Assembly (NCBI GenBank): GCA_948844705.1
Contig: CAQNVT010000065.1
Location: forward strand, 1-25,153
DNA length: 25,153 bases
Direction of reading: 5' to 3'
Origin: an uncultured Dorea sp.
GTDB taxonomy: Bacteria > Bacillota > Clostridia > Lachnospirales > Lachnospiraceae
Positions 16,232 to 24,681 of this stretch are shown one piece after another; within the stretch, counting starts at the first letter, position 1, and the number at the start of each line of letters is the position of its first letter. The translations under genes were made by a program, and so were the position numbers. The notes under the pieces are model-generated. The model worked only from the letters and a program-made list of their open reading frames with translations, was not told the origin of the DNA and did not search any database.

Positions 16232-16654
16232 ATGGTAAATTTATTAACAGGCCCGAAAGGGAGCGGCAAGACACAGCAGATGATCGAGCTGGCTAACAAA
16301 AAAGCGAAGGAATGCAACGGAAATGTTGTTTTTATCAAGAAGACTCACAGAGATACAGCAAGTGTAACCTTTGATATCCGTACGATCTGTATGGATGACT
16401 ATACCTCCATCACCAATATCGATGAATATATCGGATTTTTATATGGTATGTACAGCTCCAATCATGATATTGAAAATGTATTTATCGACGGCATTTTAAA
16501 GCATGCGGACATTTCGCTTGACAACATGCCCGAATTTACCGAAAGACTGAAAAAGATCTCCGCTGAATGCGGGATTGATTTCTATGTAAGCATCAGCGCT
16601 GCGGCAGATGATCTGAAGGATTTGAACGGGGAAGGCGTAAGTTTTATAAAATAA
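16232..16654 (+). CDS. Small P-loop NTPase-like protein
   Basis: 140 residues, soluble. Walker A is perfect (GPKGSGKT, 7-14), and a Walker-B-like strand VFIDGI is at 83-88. Between them, VVFIKKTHRDT and FDIRTICMDDY resemble the core strands of small P-loop kinases or ATPases. The C-terminal FYVSISAAADDL could be a further core strand. It is too short for AAA+, PilT or a full thymidine kinase, though the layout GPKGSGKTQQMIELANKKA resembles the start of the latter. I do not recognise a specific function. The ATG follows AAAGGAGAGTTCGCCA. It has its own promoter, diverges from leuS, and ends eight bases before hairpin copy C, which likely terminates it. Confidence 0.85.
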   Translation: MVNLLTGPKGSGKTQQMIELANKKAKECNGNVVFIKKTHRDTASVTFDIRTICMDDYTSITNIDEYIGFLYGMYSSNHDIENVFIDGILKHADISLDNMPEFTERLKKISAECGIDFYVSISAAADDLKDLNGEGVSFIK

Positions 16655-16662
16655 AGATTAAG

Positions 16663-16688
16663 CAGGGGACGGTGAGCACCGTCCCCTG
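16663..16688. repeat. GGGGAC hairpin repeat, copy C
   Basis: A perfect twelve-base-pair inverted repeat, CAGGGGACGGTG (16663-16674) with CACCGTCCCCTG (16677-16688), followed by TATTTTATT. It fills the gap between two convergent genes: eight bases after the P-loop stop and four bases from the membrane-protein stop. It is therefore a likely bidirectional terminator, and shares its GGGGACGG tip with copy B. Confidence 0.82.
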
Positions 16689-16692
16689 TATT

Positions 16693-18312
16693 TTATTCCT
16701 CTTCTTTTTCCTTTTCAAAGGTAAGCGACAAGACGGTATTTGCCTTTTCGCCTTCCTTATATTCCATCGTGACCTTCTGGCCTTCCTCACATCTTACCAC
16801 ATCGATAAAGTCTACTACAGAAATATCGAATATATCATCCGAATCCGTAACCATAAGATAATAATGAGAGGTTCCGTCGATGACCGCCTGAGCGATCTTT
16901 GTGATCTCGCCCGTAACCGTAAGCACTTCCCTTGTATCCTTTTCCGCCTCCTTGACACCGCTGCTTAAAAGAAGCTCCAGATAATTTTCCTCGCACTGGC
17001 TTACACTGTCTCCAATGGCTACGATCTGATATTTCTGCACATTAACCATTGCATATTTTTTCACAAGCCCCGCATCATCCTTAAGCGCAATAAAATACGT
17101 CGGCTCCCCGGATATGTTAAGAAGAAGCGGGAAGGTTGCAACATAGTGGAGATTCTGCACCTGCCCCTCGGCCGAGGACATGGCAGAGGACTCGGTGGCT
17201 CCCTCCACCTCATAGTATTTCGTCTCCATGGTCCTCTGATTGGAGAGCACAAATCCTACGTTGGACTGGTCGCCGTTTACCGACGTTACTCCCGTATACA
17301 TCCACACATCGTCCTCAAGGGCGAGATAATTATAGCCGTCCGTCGTTCTCAGACAGTCCTTCTGGCTTAAGACACTGTTAAAAAAGCCGTGCTTGAGCGT
17401 TCCGTAATAATCAAAAAGCTCTACAAGAAGATCTGCGGAATAGGCTCTGTCGATCCATTCCGGCGCATCCTCAACATTATAGGTTTTCATCTCTCCGGTC
17501 ACCGCGTTGCAGATCACGACCTTTCCTACCGTCTCTCCGCCAAATAAGCCGATATTGAACTTCTTTACCGGAGCGATCCAGTACGGCACTCCGTCGTCGT
17601 CAATCTCAAAGCTTAACATTCCGTAAATATAGGTCGGATGTGCAAACCGCAGATGACGGTAGATATTCCGGTTAAAATGCTCGCAGGTCATATATTTCAT
17701 TCCCTCTTCAAGCTTTACGATCTCCGTATTCTGTGTTGCCATATTGATCCGGATATATGCGGGAATCCCTTCGGAGCGGTTGGTAAACCACTTGATCAGA
17801 CTCGCATATTTAAGCGGCGATACACGGACCGGATTATCCTTATAGTTGATCTGGGAATAAATCTCATCCGCCTCAAACTGGGAAACCATATCTACCATGC
17901 TTCCCATCTTGCGGTCGCCTAAAAGCTCCGCCGTATCCTTGTCAAGAAGCGGAATCCTATCAAAGGAAAGCTCCTCTACGTCATCTGCAAAGTTCCCTTC
18001 CTCCACCTGCATAAGCTGCTGATATTTCTTCGCATTGACGATCGGCGAGGACAGAACCGTTCCGATCACATATACGGCCAGAATCGCCAGTATCACGATA
18101 CCGAAACCCTTCACGACCTTATTCTCCCTCAGCTCATCCCTCCTGAGCCTTTTTCTGACGGCATACACGATGAGGAGAACAAGAAGCAGGAAAATCCCCA
18201 TCATCCATGTATCCGAAGAATGCACATTGATCGCAGGAAGCGTCACATAATAATACACTGCCAGTGCAATCAGTATAACCAAAACAACGAGTAGCTTTTT
18301 CTTTCCTTTCAT
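16693..18312 (-). CDS. Membrane protein of unknown function, trk operon
   Basis: 539 residues. Three hydrophobic helices lie near the N-terminus (about 6-24, 37-53 and 69-89), then one large soluble domain (95-455) rich in aromatic and beta-type segments, and a C-terminal piece (about 463-532) that reads like an OB-type barrel: TVTGEITKI, YYLMVTD, DIFDISVVDF, GQKVTMEY. If the topology is as drawn, the soluble part sits on one face of the membrane. It follows trkH by 12 nt, with AAGGAGGT overlapping the trkH stop, so it is translated with TrkAH. No enzyme motif is seen. A role in K+ transport or in sensing is inferred from position only. The frame is complete; hairpin copy C lies at its end. 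Confidence 0.88.
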   Translation of the reverse strand: MKGKKKLLVVLVILIALAVYYYVTLPAINVHSSDTWMMGIFLLLVLLIVYAVRKRLRRDELRENKVVKGFGIVILAILAVYVIGTVLSSPIVNAKKYQQLMQVEEGNFADDVEELSFDRIPLLDKDTAELLGDRKMGSMVDMVSQFEADEIYSQINYKDNPVRVSPLKYASLIKWFTNRSEGIPAYIRINMATQNTEIVKLEEGMKYMTCEHFNRNIYRHLRFAHPTYIYGMLSFEIDDDGVPYWIAPVKKFNIGLFGGETVGKVVICNAVTGEMKTYNVEDAPEWIDRAYSADLLVELFDYYGTLKHGFFNSVLSQKDCLRTTDGYNYLALEDDVWMYTGVTSVNGDQSNVGFVLSNQRTMETKYYEVEGATESSAMSSAEGQVQNLHYVATFPLLLNISGEPTYFIALKDDAGLVKKYAMVNVQKYQIVAIGDSVSQCEENYLELLLSSGVKEAEKDTREVLTVTGEITKIAQAVIDGTSHYYLMVTDSDDIFDISVVDFIDVVRCEEGQKVTMEYKEGEKANTVLSLTFEKEKEEE

Positions 18313-18324
18313 ATATTACCTCCT

Positions 18325-19773
18325 TTAAAATCTCTTCCTCCATGAAAATGCCGTGAGCAGCATCAGAAACGGAAAGATCTCCAAACGTCCCGCCAGCATG
18401 TCAAAACAAAAGACCAGCTTGGACAGCACGGAGAAATCTGCAAAGCTTCCGTTCGGTCCTACCTCCGCGAGGCCCGGACCGATATTATTAAGTGTAGCCA
18501 TTACCGAACTGAATGTAGTCGCAAAATCCTTGTTATCAAGAGAAACAATCAAAACGGACAAAACTACGATTCCCGCATATGACATAAGATACACATAGAC
18601 ACTGTTTAAAATGTCCGTACTCATTTTTTTCCCATTAATACGGATAATATTCACGGACTGCGGGTGAACCAGCCGCTTAATTTCCTGTTTAATGCTTTTA
18701 AATACGATCAGAACCCTCGATACCTTGATTCCGCCGCCGGTAGACGACGCACTCGCGCCTACTACCATCAGAAGAACAAGTATACACTGGGAAAACATGG
18801 GCCATACGTTATAATCCGTAGTTGCATACCCGGTAGTTGTAATGATAGACGCAACCTGGAAGATTGCATACCGGAACGCCGTAAGCGGATTGGGATAGTG
18901 CCTTCCGAGATTGAGCGTGATCATCGCTGTTGCCGCCGCAATAATCCCGAGATATGCCTTAAGCTCCTCGTTTTTCCATACAGATTTTGCTTCGCCGATC
19001 AGAAGGAAAAAATACAGGTTAAAGTTCACCCCGAACAGGATCATAAATACCGAAATGACCCCGTCAATATAAGCGCTGTCAAAATGCCCTACGCTTGCGG
19101 CGTAATTGGAAAAGCCGCCTGTCCCGGCCGTCCCGAACGCATGGATCAGGCTGTCGAAAATATTCATTCCGCCAAGAACGAGAAGCGCCACCTCAAGCAC
19201 TGTCATGCCGAAATACATGCCGTACAAGATCCTTGCCGTAGACATTGTCTTCGGCACGAGCTTATCCTTCTCAGGGCCCGGAACCTCCGCGCGCATAAGG
19301 TACATGGAATTCTTTTTATCAAGCGTCGTCAGAACCATTACAAACACGAGCACTCCCATACCGCCGATCCAGTGGGAAAAGCTGCGCCAGAACAGCATGC
19401 ACTGCGGCAGTGCCTCCACGTCCCTTAAAATGGATGAGCCTGTTGTGGTAAAGCCGGACACCATTTCAAAAAACGCATCCACATAATTCGGAATGCTCCC
19501 GGAAACCGTGAAGGGAAGCGCTCCGGCCAGTGACCATAATATCCACGCACTGGCGACGATGAGCATCCCGTCTCTTCCGTATATAGCCGGCGCCTCCGGC
19601 TTCCTCCGTCCAAAAATAATATACACTAATATAAGAAGCACCGCCGGAACAAGAAATGCAGCGGCCTCCTCAAGCTCACCGTAAAACAGTCCCACTAACG
19701 CCGGAAGAAGCAAAAGTATCGCCTCTACTCCCAGCATCTTTGCTAAAATATAACGTATCATTTTTGTATTCAT
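18325..19773 (-). CDS. trkH: TrkH/KtrB-family potassium transporter membrane subunit
   Basis: 482 residues. It imports K+ as a membrane channel-like subunit gated by the TrkA ring. The four pseudo-repeat selectivity-filter motifs are visible: TTTGSS (109-114), TAGTGGFS (215-222), TTTGYA (312-317) and NNIGPG (429-434). About ten membrane segments are seen, and RAEVPGPEKDKLVPK (161-175) is the cytosolic loop typical of this family. The length agrees with the TrkH branch. The start is uncertain: the ATG at 19773 fits the family N-terminus (MNTKMIRYILAK), whereas a GTG at 19791 lies on top of the only good SD (AGGAG). It begins almost at the trkA stop, so the two are translationally coupled. Confidence 0.95.
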   Translation of the reverse strand: MNTKMIRYILAKMLGVEAILLLLPALVGLFYGELEEAAAFLVPAVLLILVYIIFGRRKPEAPAIYGRDGMLIVASAWILWSLAGALPFTVSGSIPNYVDAFFEMVSGFTTTGSSILRDVEALPQCMLFWRSFSHWIGGMGVLVFVMVLTTLDKKNSMYLMRAEVPGPEKDKLVPKTMSTARILYGMYFGMTVLEVALLVLGGMNIFDSLIHAFGTAGTGGFSNYAASVGHFDSAYIDGVISVFMILFGVNFNLYFFLLIGEAKSVWKNEELKAYLGIIAAATAMITLNLGRHYPNPLTAFRYAIFQVASIITTTGYATTDYNVWPMFSQCILVLLMVVGASASSTGGGIKVSRVLIVFKSIKQEIKRLVHPQSVNIIRINGKKMSTDILNSVYVYLMSYAGIVVLSVLIVSLDNKDFATTFSSVMATLNNIGPGLAEVGPNGSFADFSVLSKLVFCFDMLAGRLEIFPFLMLLTAFSWRKRF

Positions 19774-19793
19774 CGCTTTTCTTTTTGACACTC

Positions 19794-21152
19794 CTATGCA
19801 AGTATATCTCTTAATTCTCTGATCGTATGCTCTTTTGTCACAACGATTACGCTGTCTCCCACCTCCAGATGGTCTTCACCATTGGGAATAATGACTCTGC
19901 GCTTCCTTCCGATACATGCAATCAGGTTGTTCTGCTTTGTCGGCAGATCCTTAAGCGGAATATTTGTATACTCGCACTCCTGCTTGATAATGTATTCCTG
20001 TGCCTCAACTCTTCCGTTTACAAGACGGTACATAGTCTCCACATTGGCATTGCTGTAGGAATTCATTCTGGCCTTTACATAATTTAAGATCGCATTGGCC
20101 GCGGCGCTCTTGGCGGAGATCGTGCTGTCTATGCCAAGTCCCTCCACCATCTGAGCCCTTGTCTCATTGTTGATCTTGGCAACGATCTTGTCTACACCCT
20201 GAGTCTTTGCATACAGAGACATGATAATGTTTTCTTCATCCATTCCGGTCAGCGCAACAAGTGCGTCCGCATTCTGAATCCCCTCCTCCAAAAGAAGATC
20301 CTGATCTGCCGCATCGCCGTTTATGATCATCGCCTTCGGAAGCAGCTCGCACAGCTCCTCGCACCTTGCTTTATTCTTCTCTATGATCTTCACCTGCATC
20401 CCGGCCTGTAAAAGCTGGATCGTAAGATAGAAGCACAGATGTCCTCCGCCGCAGATCAGTACATTTTTTACCCTCGCATTTTTTCTTCCAAGAGACTTAA
20501 AAAAGGTCTTCAAATTCTCATGGGCCGCCGCTATATGAAGCTTATCGCCCTGCCTCAGCACAAAATCTCCGCTTGGTATATAGACATCCTGCCCCCGCTT
20601 TACCGCACACACAAGAATTTTTATCTTATATTTTCTGTAAATCTCCGCCAGAGACAGATCGGCCAGCTGACTTCCCTCACGGACAGGATACTCTACCAAT
20701 TCGACCCGTCCCTTCATAAATGTCTCCACCTTATTTGCCTCGGGGAACAAAAGCACCCTTGCCACCTCATTTGCCGCGGCAAGCTCAGGATTGACCGCCA
20801 TGCTGAGATGGAGATCGGCCTTAAGCATATCGATCTGCCTGTAATAAATCGGATTACGGAGCCTTGCAATCGTATGCTTCGCCCCGATCTTCCTTGCCAG
20901 AAGACAACTCAGCATATTCATCTCGTCCGAGGAGGCACATGCGATCACAAGATCCGCATTCGGCACGTCTGCCTGCTTCTGTATCTCTACATCCGCACCG
21001 TTTCCCGTAATACAAAAAATATCCAGCTGATTGAGCGCCGCCTGAAGCTTTCCTTCATTCTGATCGATCAGCACAATATCATAATCCTCTTCTGACAGCT
21101 GTGTCGTAAGCTTATGCCCTACCTTGCCGTCACCTATAATTACAATCTTCAT
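19794..21152 (-). CDS. trkA: TrkA-type potassium uptake regulatory protein
   Basis: 452 residues, cytosolic. Two RCK-N/RCK-C units in tandem: a Rossmann nucleotide site GDGKVG (7-12), a first C-terminal domain at about 140-220, a second Rossmann unit starting near 228 (LICGGGHLCFYL) and a final C-domain at about 365-452. The second glycine motif is altered (GGGHLC), as is often seen in duplicated TrkA, so one half probably binds NAD(H) or another nucleotide. The protein gates the following TrkH subunit. The ATG at 21152 follows AGAGGAATTAAGAAA. A TATAAT at 21210-21205 upstream has no good -35, so the promoter is not certain. Confidence 0.96.
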   Translation of the reverse strand: MKIVIIGDGKVGHKLTTQLSEEDYDIVLIDQNEGKLQAALNQLDIFCITGNGADVEIQKQADVPNADLVIACASSDEMNMLSCLLARKIGAKHTIARLRNPIYYRQIDMLKADLHLSMAVNPELAAANEVARVLLFPEANKVETFMKGRVELVEYPVREGSQLADLSLAEIYRKYKIKILVCAVKRGQDVYIPSGDFVLRQGDKLHIAAAHENLKTFFKSLGRKNARVKNVLICGGGHLCFYLTIQLLQAGMQVKIIEKNKARCEELCELLPKAMIINGDAADQDLLLEEGIQNADALVALTGMDEENIIMSLYAKTQGVDKIVAKINNETRAQMVEGLGIDSTISAKSAAANAILNYVKARMNSYSNANVETMYRLVNGRVEAQEYIIKQECEYTNIPLKDLPTKQNNLIACIGRKRRVIIPNGEDHLEVGDSVIVVTKEHTIRELRDILA

Positions 21153-21225
21153 TTTCTTAATTCCTCTTTATGTCGTCTTAATAGTATTTCATCACAACAA
21201 GGGAATTATAGCACCTTTATATCAA

Positions 21226-21250
21226 GAAAAAAAGCCCTAAAAGGGCTTTT
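21226..21250 (-). terminator. Intrinsic terminator after the EF-G-like gene
   Basis: On the minus strand, AAAAGCCCT and AGGGCTTTT form a nine-base-pair stem (21250-21230) with a three-base loop, followed by more T residues. It lies 15 nt after the EF-G-like stop and separates it from trkA. Confidence 0.85.
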
Positions 21251-21265
21251 CTTCTCTCATTTCTT

Positions 21266-23341
21266 TTATTCCTCAGCTGCTCTCTTTGCGATCTCCGCCT
21301 CCTGAACATCAGACGGGGCCTGCTCATAGCGGGCAAACTCGTATTCATAAGTACCTCTTCCGCCTGTCATTGAGCGAAGCGTTGTACAATATCCGAATAA
21401 TCCTGTCATAGGAACGTCCGCCTCGATTACCTGCGCGCCGTTCCCCGTAGGATTCATGCCGAGCACACGTCCGCGGCGCTTGTTGAGATCTCCCATTACG
21501 TCTCCGGTATAATCATCCGGAACCGTTACCTTCATGGATGCGATCGGCTCTAAGAGAATCGGCCCTGCTTCCATGAAGCCCTTCTTAAACGCCTGGATCG
21601 TCGCCGTCTTAAATGCCATCTCAGAGGAATCTACCGGATGATAGGAGCCGTCATAAAGCACTGCCTTGACTCCCACTACCGGATATCCGGCCAACGGTCC
21701 CTTCACTACAGAATCCTGAAGGCCCTTTTCAACTGCCGGGAAGTAATTCTTCGGTACCGCACCGCCGACTACCTCCTCCTCAAATACATAAGGCGTCTCC
21801 ATATCTCCGGACGGCTCAAACCGCATCTTAACATGACCGTACTGTCCATGTCCGCCGGACTGCTTCTTATATTTTGTATCCACGTCAGATTTCTTCTTAA
21901 TCGTCTCCCTGAATGCAACCTTCGGTGTCTCTAAGAGCACCTCGCATTTATATCTCTCGGCCAGCTTGCTCACTACGATCTCCAGATGCTGATCACCCAT
22001 ACCATAGATGAGTGACTGGCGGTTCTCGCTGTCATTTACAGACTTAAGCGTAACATCCTCTGCCATCATCCTCTGGAGCGCCTGCGATACCTTATCCTCA
22101 TCACCCTTATTCTTCGTCGCATACCTCATGTATGTATACGGCCTGGAGTACTCCGTCTTTCCGTAAAGGATCGGCGTCGTCTTCGCGGACAGGGTATCTC
22201 CGGTCTTTGTATTCGTAAGCTTTCCGATCGCTCCGATGTCTCCTGCAAAGAGTTCGCTTACCTCGACCGGCTTATTTCCTACCATCGTATAGATCTTGCC
22301 AAGCTTCTCGTCTGTCTCTGATTCTGTATTATAAAGAACATCCTCACCCTTTAATACGCCGGAGCACACCTTTACGAAGGAATATTTTCCGATAAACGGA
22401 TCTACCATTGTCTTAAATACATATGCCGATTTTGCTTTTGCGAAATCATAGTCTGCCTCATAGATCTCGTTTGTCTTACGGTTGATACCTGCGCATTCTC
22501 TGCAGTCGGGACTCGGGAAGAACCTTACGATATCCGATAACAGGTTCGCAACGCCCTGCGCCTGGACATTGGATCCCATGGCAACCGGAACGATGCTTCC
22601 CTCCATAACCTCCGTACGCATTGCGGCACGGATCTCTTCAACCGAGAATTCCTCGCCTGCAAAATAGCGGTCCATAAATTCCTCGCTGGTCTCTGCAACC
22701 GCCTCAAGAAGCTTCTCGCGGTAGCTCTCCAGATTTGCCTTGCAGTAATCCGGAATCTCGCATTCCTCTCTCTGGCCGACGCCGGTATAGCGTCTCCCGG
22801 CATTCTTAATGATATTTACATATCCTACCAGCTTCTCATTCTCACGGATCGGCTGGAAATGCGGTGCGATCACCTTGCCGTACTTGTCGTTCAGATCCTC
22901 CACGACCTGACGGAAACTCGCGTCGTCCACATCCATCTCGGTAACATATATCATTCTCGGAAGCTTATACTTATCGCACAGCTCCCATGCCTTCTCCGTG
23001 CCGACCTCAACACCGGCCTTACCGGATACTACGATGATCGCTGCATCTGCCGCGCTCACTGCCTCTTCCACTTCACCTACGAAATCAAAATATCCCGGAG
23101 TGTCAAGGATGTTAATCTTAGCCTTTTCCCATTCGATCGGAATTAAAGTTGTACTGATTGAGAATCCGCGCTTCTGTTCCTCTTTATCAAAATCACTAAT
23201 CGTATTCTTGTCGGATACCTTTCCCATACGATTGGTTGCTCCTGACACATAAGCCATAGCCTCGGCAAGACTTGTCTTTCCGCACCCCCCGTGTCCTAAA
23301 AGGACGACATTTCTGATCTCGTCAGTTCTATAAACCTTCAT
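21266..23341 (-). CDS. Divergent elongation factor G-like GTPase
   Basis: 691 residues, the EF-G length and order: a GTPase domain (1-270), domain II, the ribosome-contacting domains with GHGQYGHV, and a C-terminal ferredoxin-like fold ending GRGTYEYEFARYEQAP. G1 is GHGGCGKT (16-23), switch I has KRGFSIS (57-63), and G3 is DTPGY (80-84) where normal EF-G has DTPGH. G4 is TEMD (134-137) where NKMD is usual. These changes place it in the EF-G-like/EF-G2 group rather than as the canonical translocase, which is probably encoded in the str operon elsewhere. The ATG at 23341 has AAGGAGG nine bases upstream; a 34-codon longer frame is rejected because it crosses this SD. It has its own promoter and terminator. 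Confidence 0.93.
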   Translation of the reverse strand: MKVYRTDEIRNVVLLGHGGCGKTSLAEAMAYVSGATNRMGKVSDKNTISDFDKEEQKRGFSISTTLIPIEWEKAKINILDTPGYFDFVGEVEEAVSAADAAIIVVSGKAGVEVGTEKAWELCDKYKLPRMIYVTEMDVDDASFRQVVEDLNDKYGKVIAPHFQPIRENEKLVGYVNIIKNAGRRYTGVGQREECEIPDYCKANLESYREKLLEAVAETSEEFMDRYFAGEEFSVEEIRAAMRTEVMEGSIVPVAMGSNVQAQGVANLLSDIVRFFPSPDCRECAGINRKTNEIYEADYDFAKAKSAYVFKTMVDPFIGKYSFVKVCSGVLKGEDVLYNTESETDEKLGKIYTMVGNKPVEVSELFAGDIGAIGKLTNTKTGDTLSAKTTPILYGKTEYSRPYTYMRYATKNKGDEDKVSQALQRMMAEDVTLKSVNDSENRQSLIYGMGDQHLEIVVSKLAERYKCEVLLETPKVAFRETIKKKSDVDTKYKKQSGGHGQYGHVKMRFEPSGDMETPYVFEEEVVGGAVPKNYFPAVEKGLQDSVVKGPLAGYPVVGVKAVLYDGSYHPVDSSEMAFKTATIQAFKKGFMEAGPILLEPIASMKVTVPDDYTGDVMGDLNKRRGRVLGMNPTGNGAQVIEADVPMTGLFGYCTTLRSMTGGRGTYEYEFARYEQAPSDVQEAEIAKRAAEE

Positions 23342-23382
23342 ATTTCGCTGCCTCCTTGCGTTAGTAAAAATCTCATGTGTAT

Positions 23383-23411
23383 ATTGTACTAAAAAAGGGA
23401 ACATATTACAA
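23383..23411 (-). promoter_or_regulatory. Promoter of the EF-G-like gene
   Basis: On the minus strand, TTGTAA (23411-23406) and TACAAT (23388-23383) are spaced 17 bases, about 45 nt before the start codon. It is divergent from the tyrA promoter. Confidence 0.65.
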
Positions 23412-23460
23412 CTCTTTTGTGCAAAATATATTTGCTTCTTCACTTTAAAGCGTCATAGTA

Positions 23461-23489
23461 TTGACAAATTATCGGGATGGATATAAAAT
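23461..23489 (+). promoter_or_regulatory. tyrA-aroA promoter
   Basis: TTGACA (23461-23466) and TAAAAT (23484-23489) are spaced 17 bases: a perfect -35 and a good -10. The -10 ends exactly where hairpin copy D begins, so transcription should start inside that repeat. Confidence 0.82.
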
Positions 23490-23546
23490 GGGGACAGGGT
23501 ATTTTCAATCTGGGACGTAGTATTTTTAAAAATACTACGTCCCAGA
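23490..23546. repeat. GGGGAC hairpin repeat, copy D, in the tyrA leader
   Basis: An inverted copy of the element at 7852-7906 (51 of 55 positions identical). It contains a 38-bp perfect palindrome (23509-23546), with arms TCTGGGACGTAGTATTTTT and its reverse complement. It directly follows the tyrA -10 and ends about ten bases before the SD, so the mRNA would carry a very stable hairpin in its 5' leader. Confidence 0.88.
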
Positions 23547-23571
23547 ATCTAAAAAAAGGATGACAAATCAA

Positions 23572-24681
23572 ATGACGGCAAAAAATAGCAAAACGAAAAT
23601 CGGTTTTATCGGTCTGGGACTGATCGGCGGATCTATCGCAAAAGCGATCCGCCAGTATTATCCGGATTATGAGATTATTGCATTTGATAAGAGCAAGGAG
23701 GCGCTGGCGCTGGCCACACAGGAATCTGTGATCGATGTCGCCGCTACGACAATCGATGATAATTTTCATCACTGTGATTATATTTTTTTGTGCGCGCCGG
23801 TCTCTTATAACACTGCTTATTTAAAACAGATAAAGGAATATCTCCACAGCGGCTGCATTCTGACCGATGTGGGGAGTGTAAAAACGAATATTCATATGGA
23901 AGTAAAACGGCTCGGTATCGAGGAATTTTTTATCGGCGGGCACCCGATGGCAGGTTCGGAAAAAAGCGGATATGCCAATTCAAAAGCCATGCTGATTGAA
24001 AACTCCTACTATATTCTGACTCCTTCTGCTCTTGTATCGGAAGAAAAGCTTGCGAAATATCAGGCGTTTGTCGAAAGCCTGAAAGCGCTTCCCGTTGTCC
24101 TTAATTATGAGGAGCATGATTATGTAACCGGCACCATCAGCCATCTCCCCCATATCATCGCTTCTTCGCTTGTAAATTTTGTGCGGGATACGGACACGAA
24201 GGATGAGCTTATGAAAAATCTTGCCGCCGGAGGCTTTAAGGACATCACAAGGATCGCTTCCTCCTCCCCGACAATGTGGCAGCATATATGTCTGAAGAAC
24301 AGAGAAAATATCTCCGGGATCCTAAGCTCCTACATTGATAAGCTGACAGAGGTAAAAAACCTTGTGGATACCTCGGATGAGCAGGGACTTTATCAGTGGT
24401 TCGATTCCTCCAGAAACTACCGGAATTCGATTCCGTCCTCTTCTGCAGGACCGATCAAGAAATCCTATGCCGTGTACTGCGATATTATCGACGAAGCCGG
24501 CGGGATCGCCGCGATCGCCACGATCCTTGCCTCGAACGGCATTAACCTGAAAAATATCGGGATCATACATAACAGAGAATTTGAAGAAGGGGTTCTGCGC
24601 ATTGAATTCTATGATGAAGCTTCCTCAAAAAAAGCTTCCGGACTTCTGCAGAAATTCAGGTATATCGTCTATGAAAGATAG
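23572..24681 (+). CDS. tyrA: Prephenate dehydrogenase with C-terminal ACT domain
   Basis: 369 residues. It oxidises prephenate to 4-hydroxyphenylpyruvate with NAD(P), on the tyrosine branch. It has the Rossmann motif GLGLIGGS (14-21), DVGSVK (near 99-104), the catalytic-site GGHPMAGSEKSGY (about 122-134) and a second conserved His in SHLPHI. A C-terminal ACT domain (from about 295: VYCDIIDEAGGIAAIATILASN) suggests feedback control by tyrosine. I take the ATG at 23572, with AAGGA 11 bases upstream; the ATG at 23560 would add four residues but lacks an SD. It overlaps aroA by 11 bases, so the two form an operon. Confidence 0.95.
   Translation: MTAKNSKTKIGFIGLGLIGGSIAKAIRQYYPDYEIIAFDKSKEALALATQESVIDVAATTIDDNFHHCDYIFLCAPVSYNTAYLKQIKEYLHSGCILTDVGSVKTNIHMEVKRLGIEEFFIGGHPMAGSEKSGYANSKAMLIENSYYILTPSALVSEEKLAKYQAFVESLKALPVVLNYEEHDYVTGTISHLPHIIASSLVNFVRDTDTKDELMKNLAAGGFKDITRIASSSPTMWQHICLKNRENISGILSSYIDKLTEVKNLVDTSDEQGLYQWFDSSRNYRNSIPSSSAGPIKKSYAVYCDIIDEAGGIAAIATILASNGINLKNIGIIHNREFEEGVLRIEFYDEASSKKASGLLQKFRYIVYER

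Noticed and set aside
18664..19428. 254-codon frame opposite trkH
   Set aside because: His/Arg-rich shadow typical of the strand opposite a membrane protein.
20439..21095. 218-codon frame opposite trkA
   Set aside because: Antisense shadow of a clear two-unit RCK protein.
21205..21225. TTGATA followed by TATAAT before trkA as a promoter
   Set aside because: The boxes are only nine bases apart; only the TATAAT can be considered and its -35 would be a poly-T run from the terminator.
7852..23546. The hairpins as a CRISPR array or as an integron attC set
   Set aside because: Only four copies, dispersed over 15 kb, without regular spacers, cas genes or an integrase.
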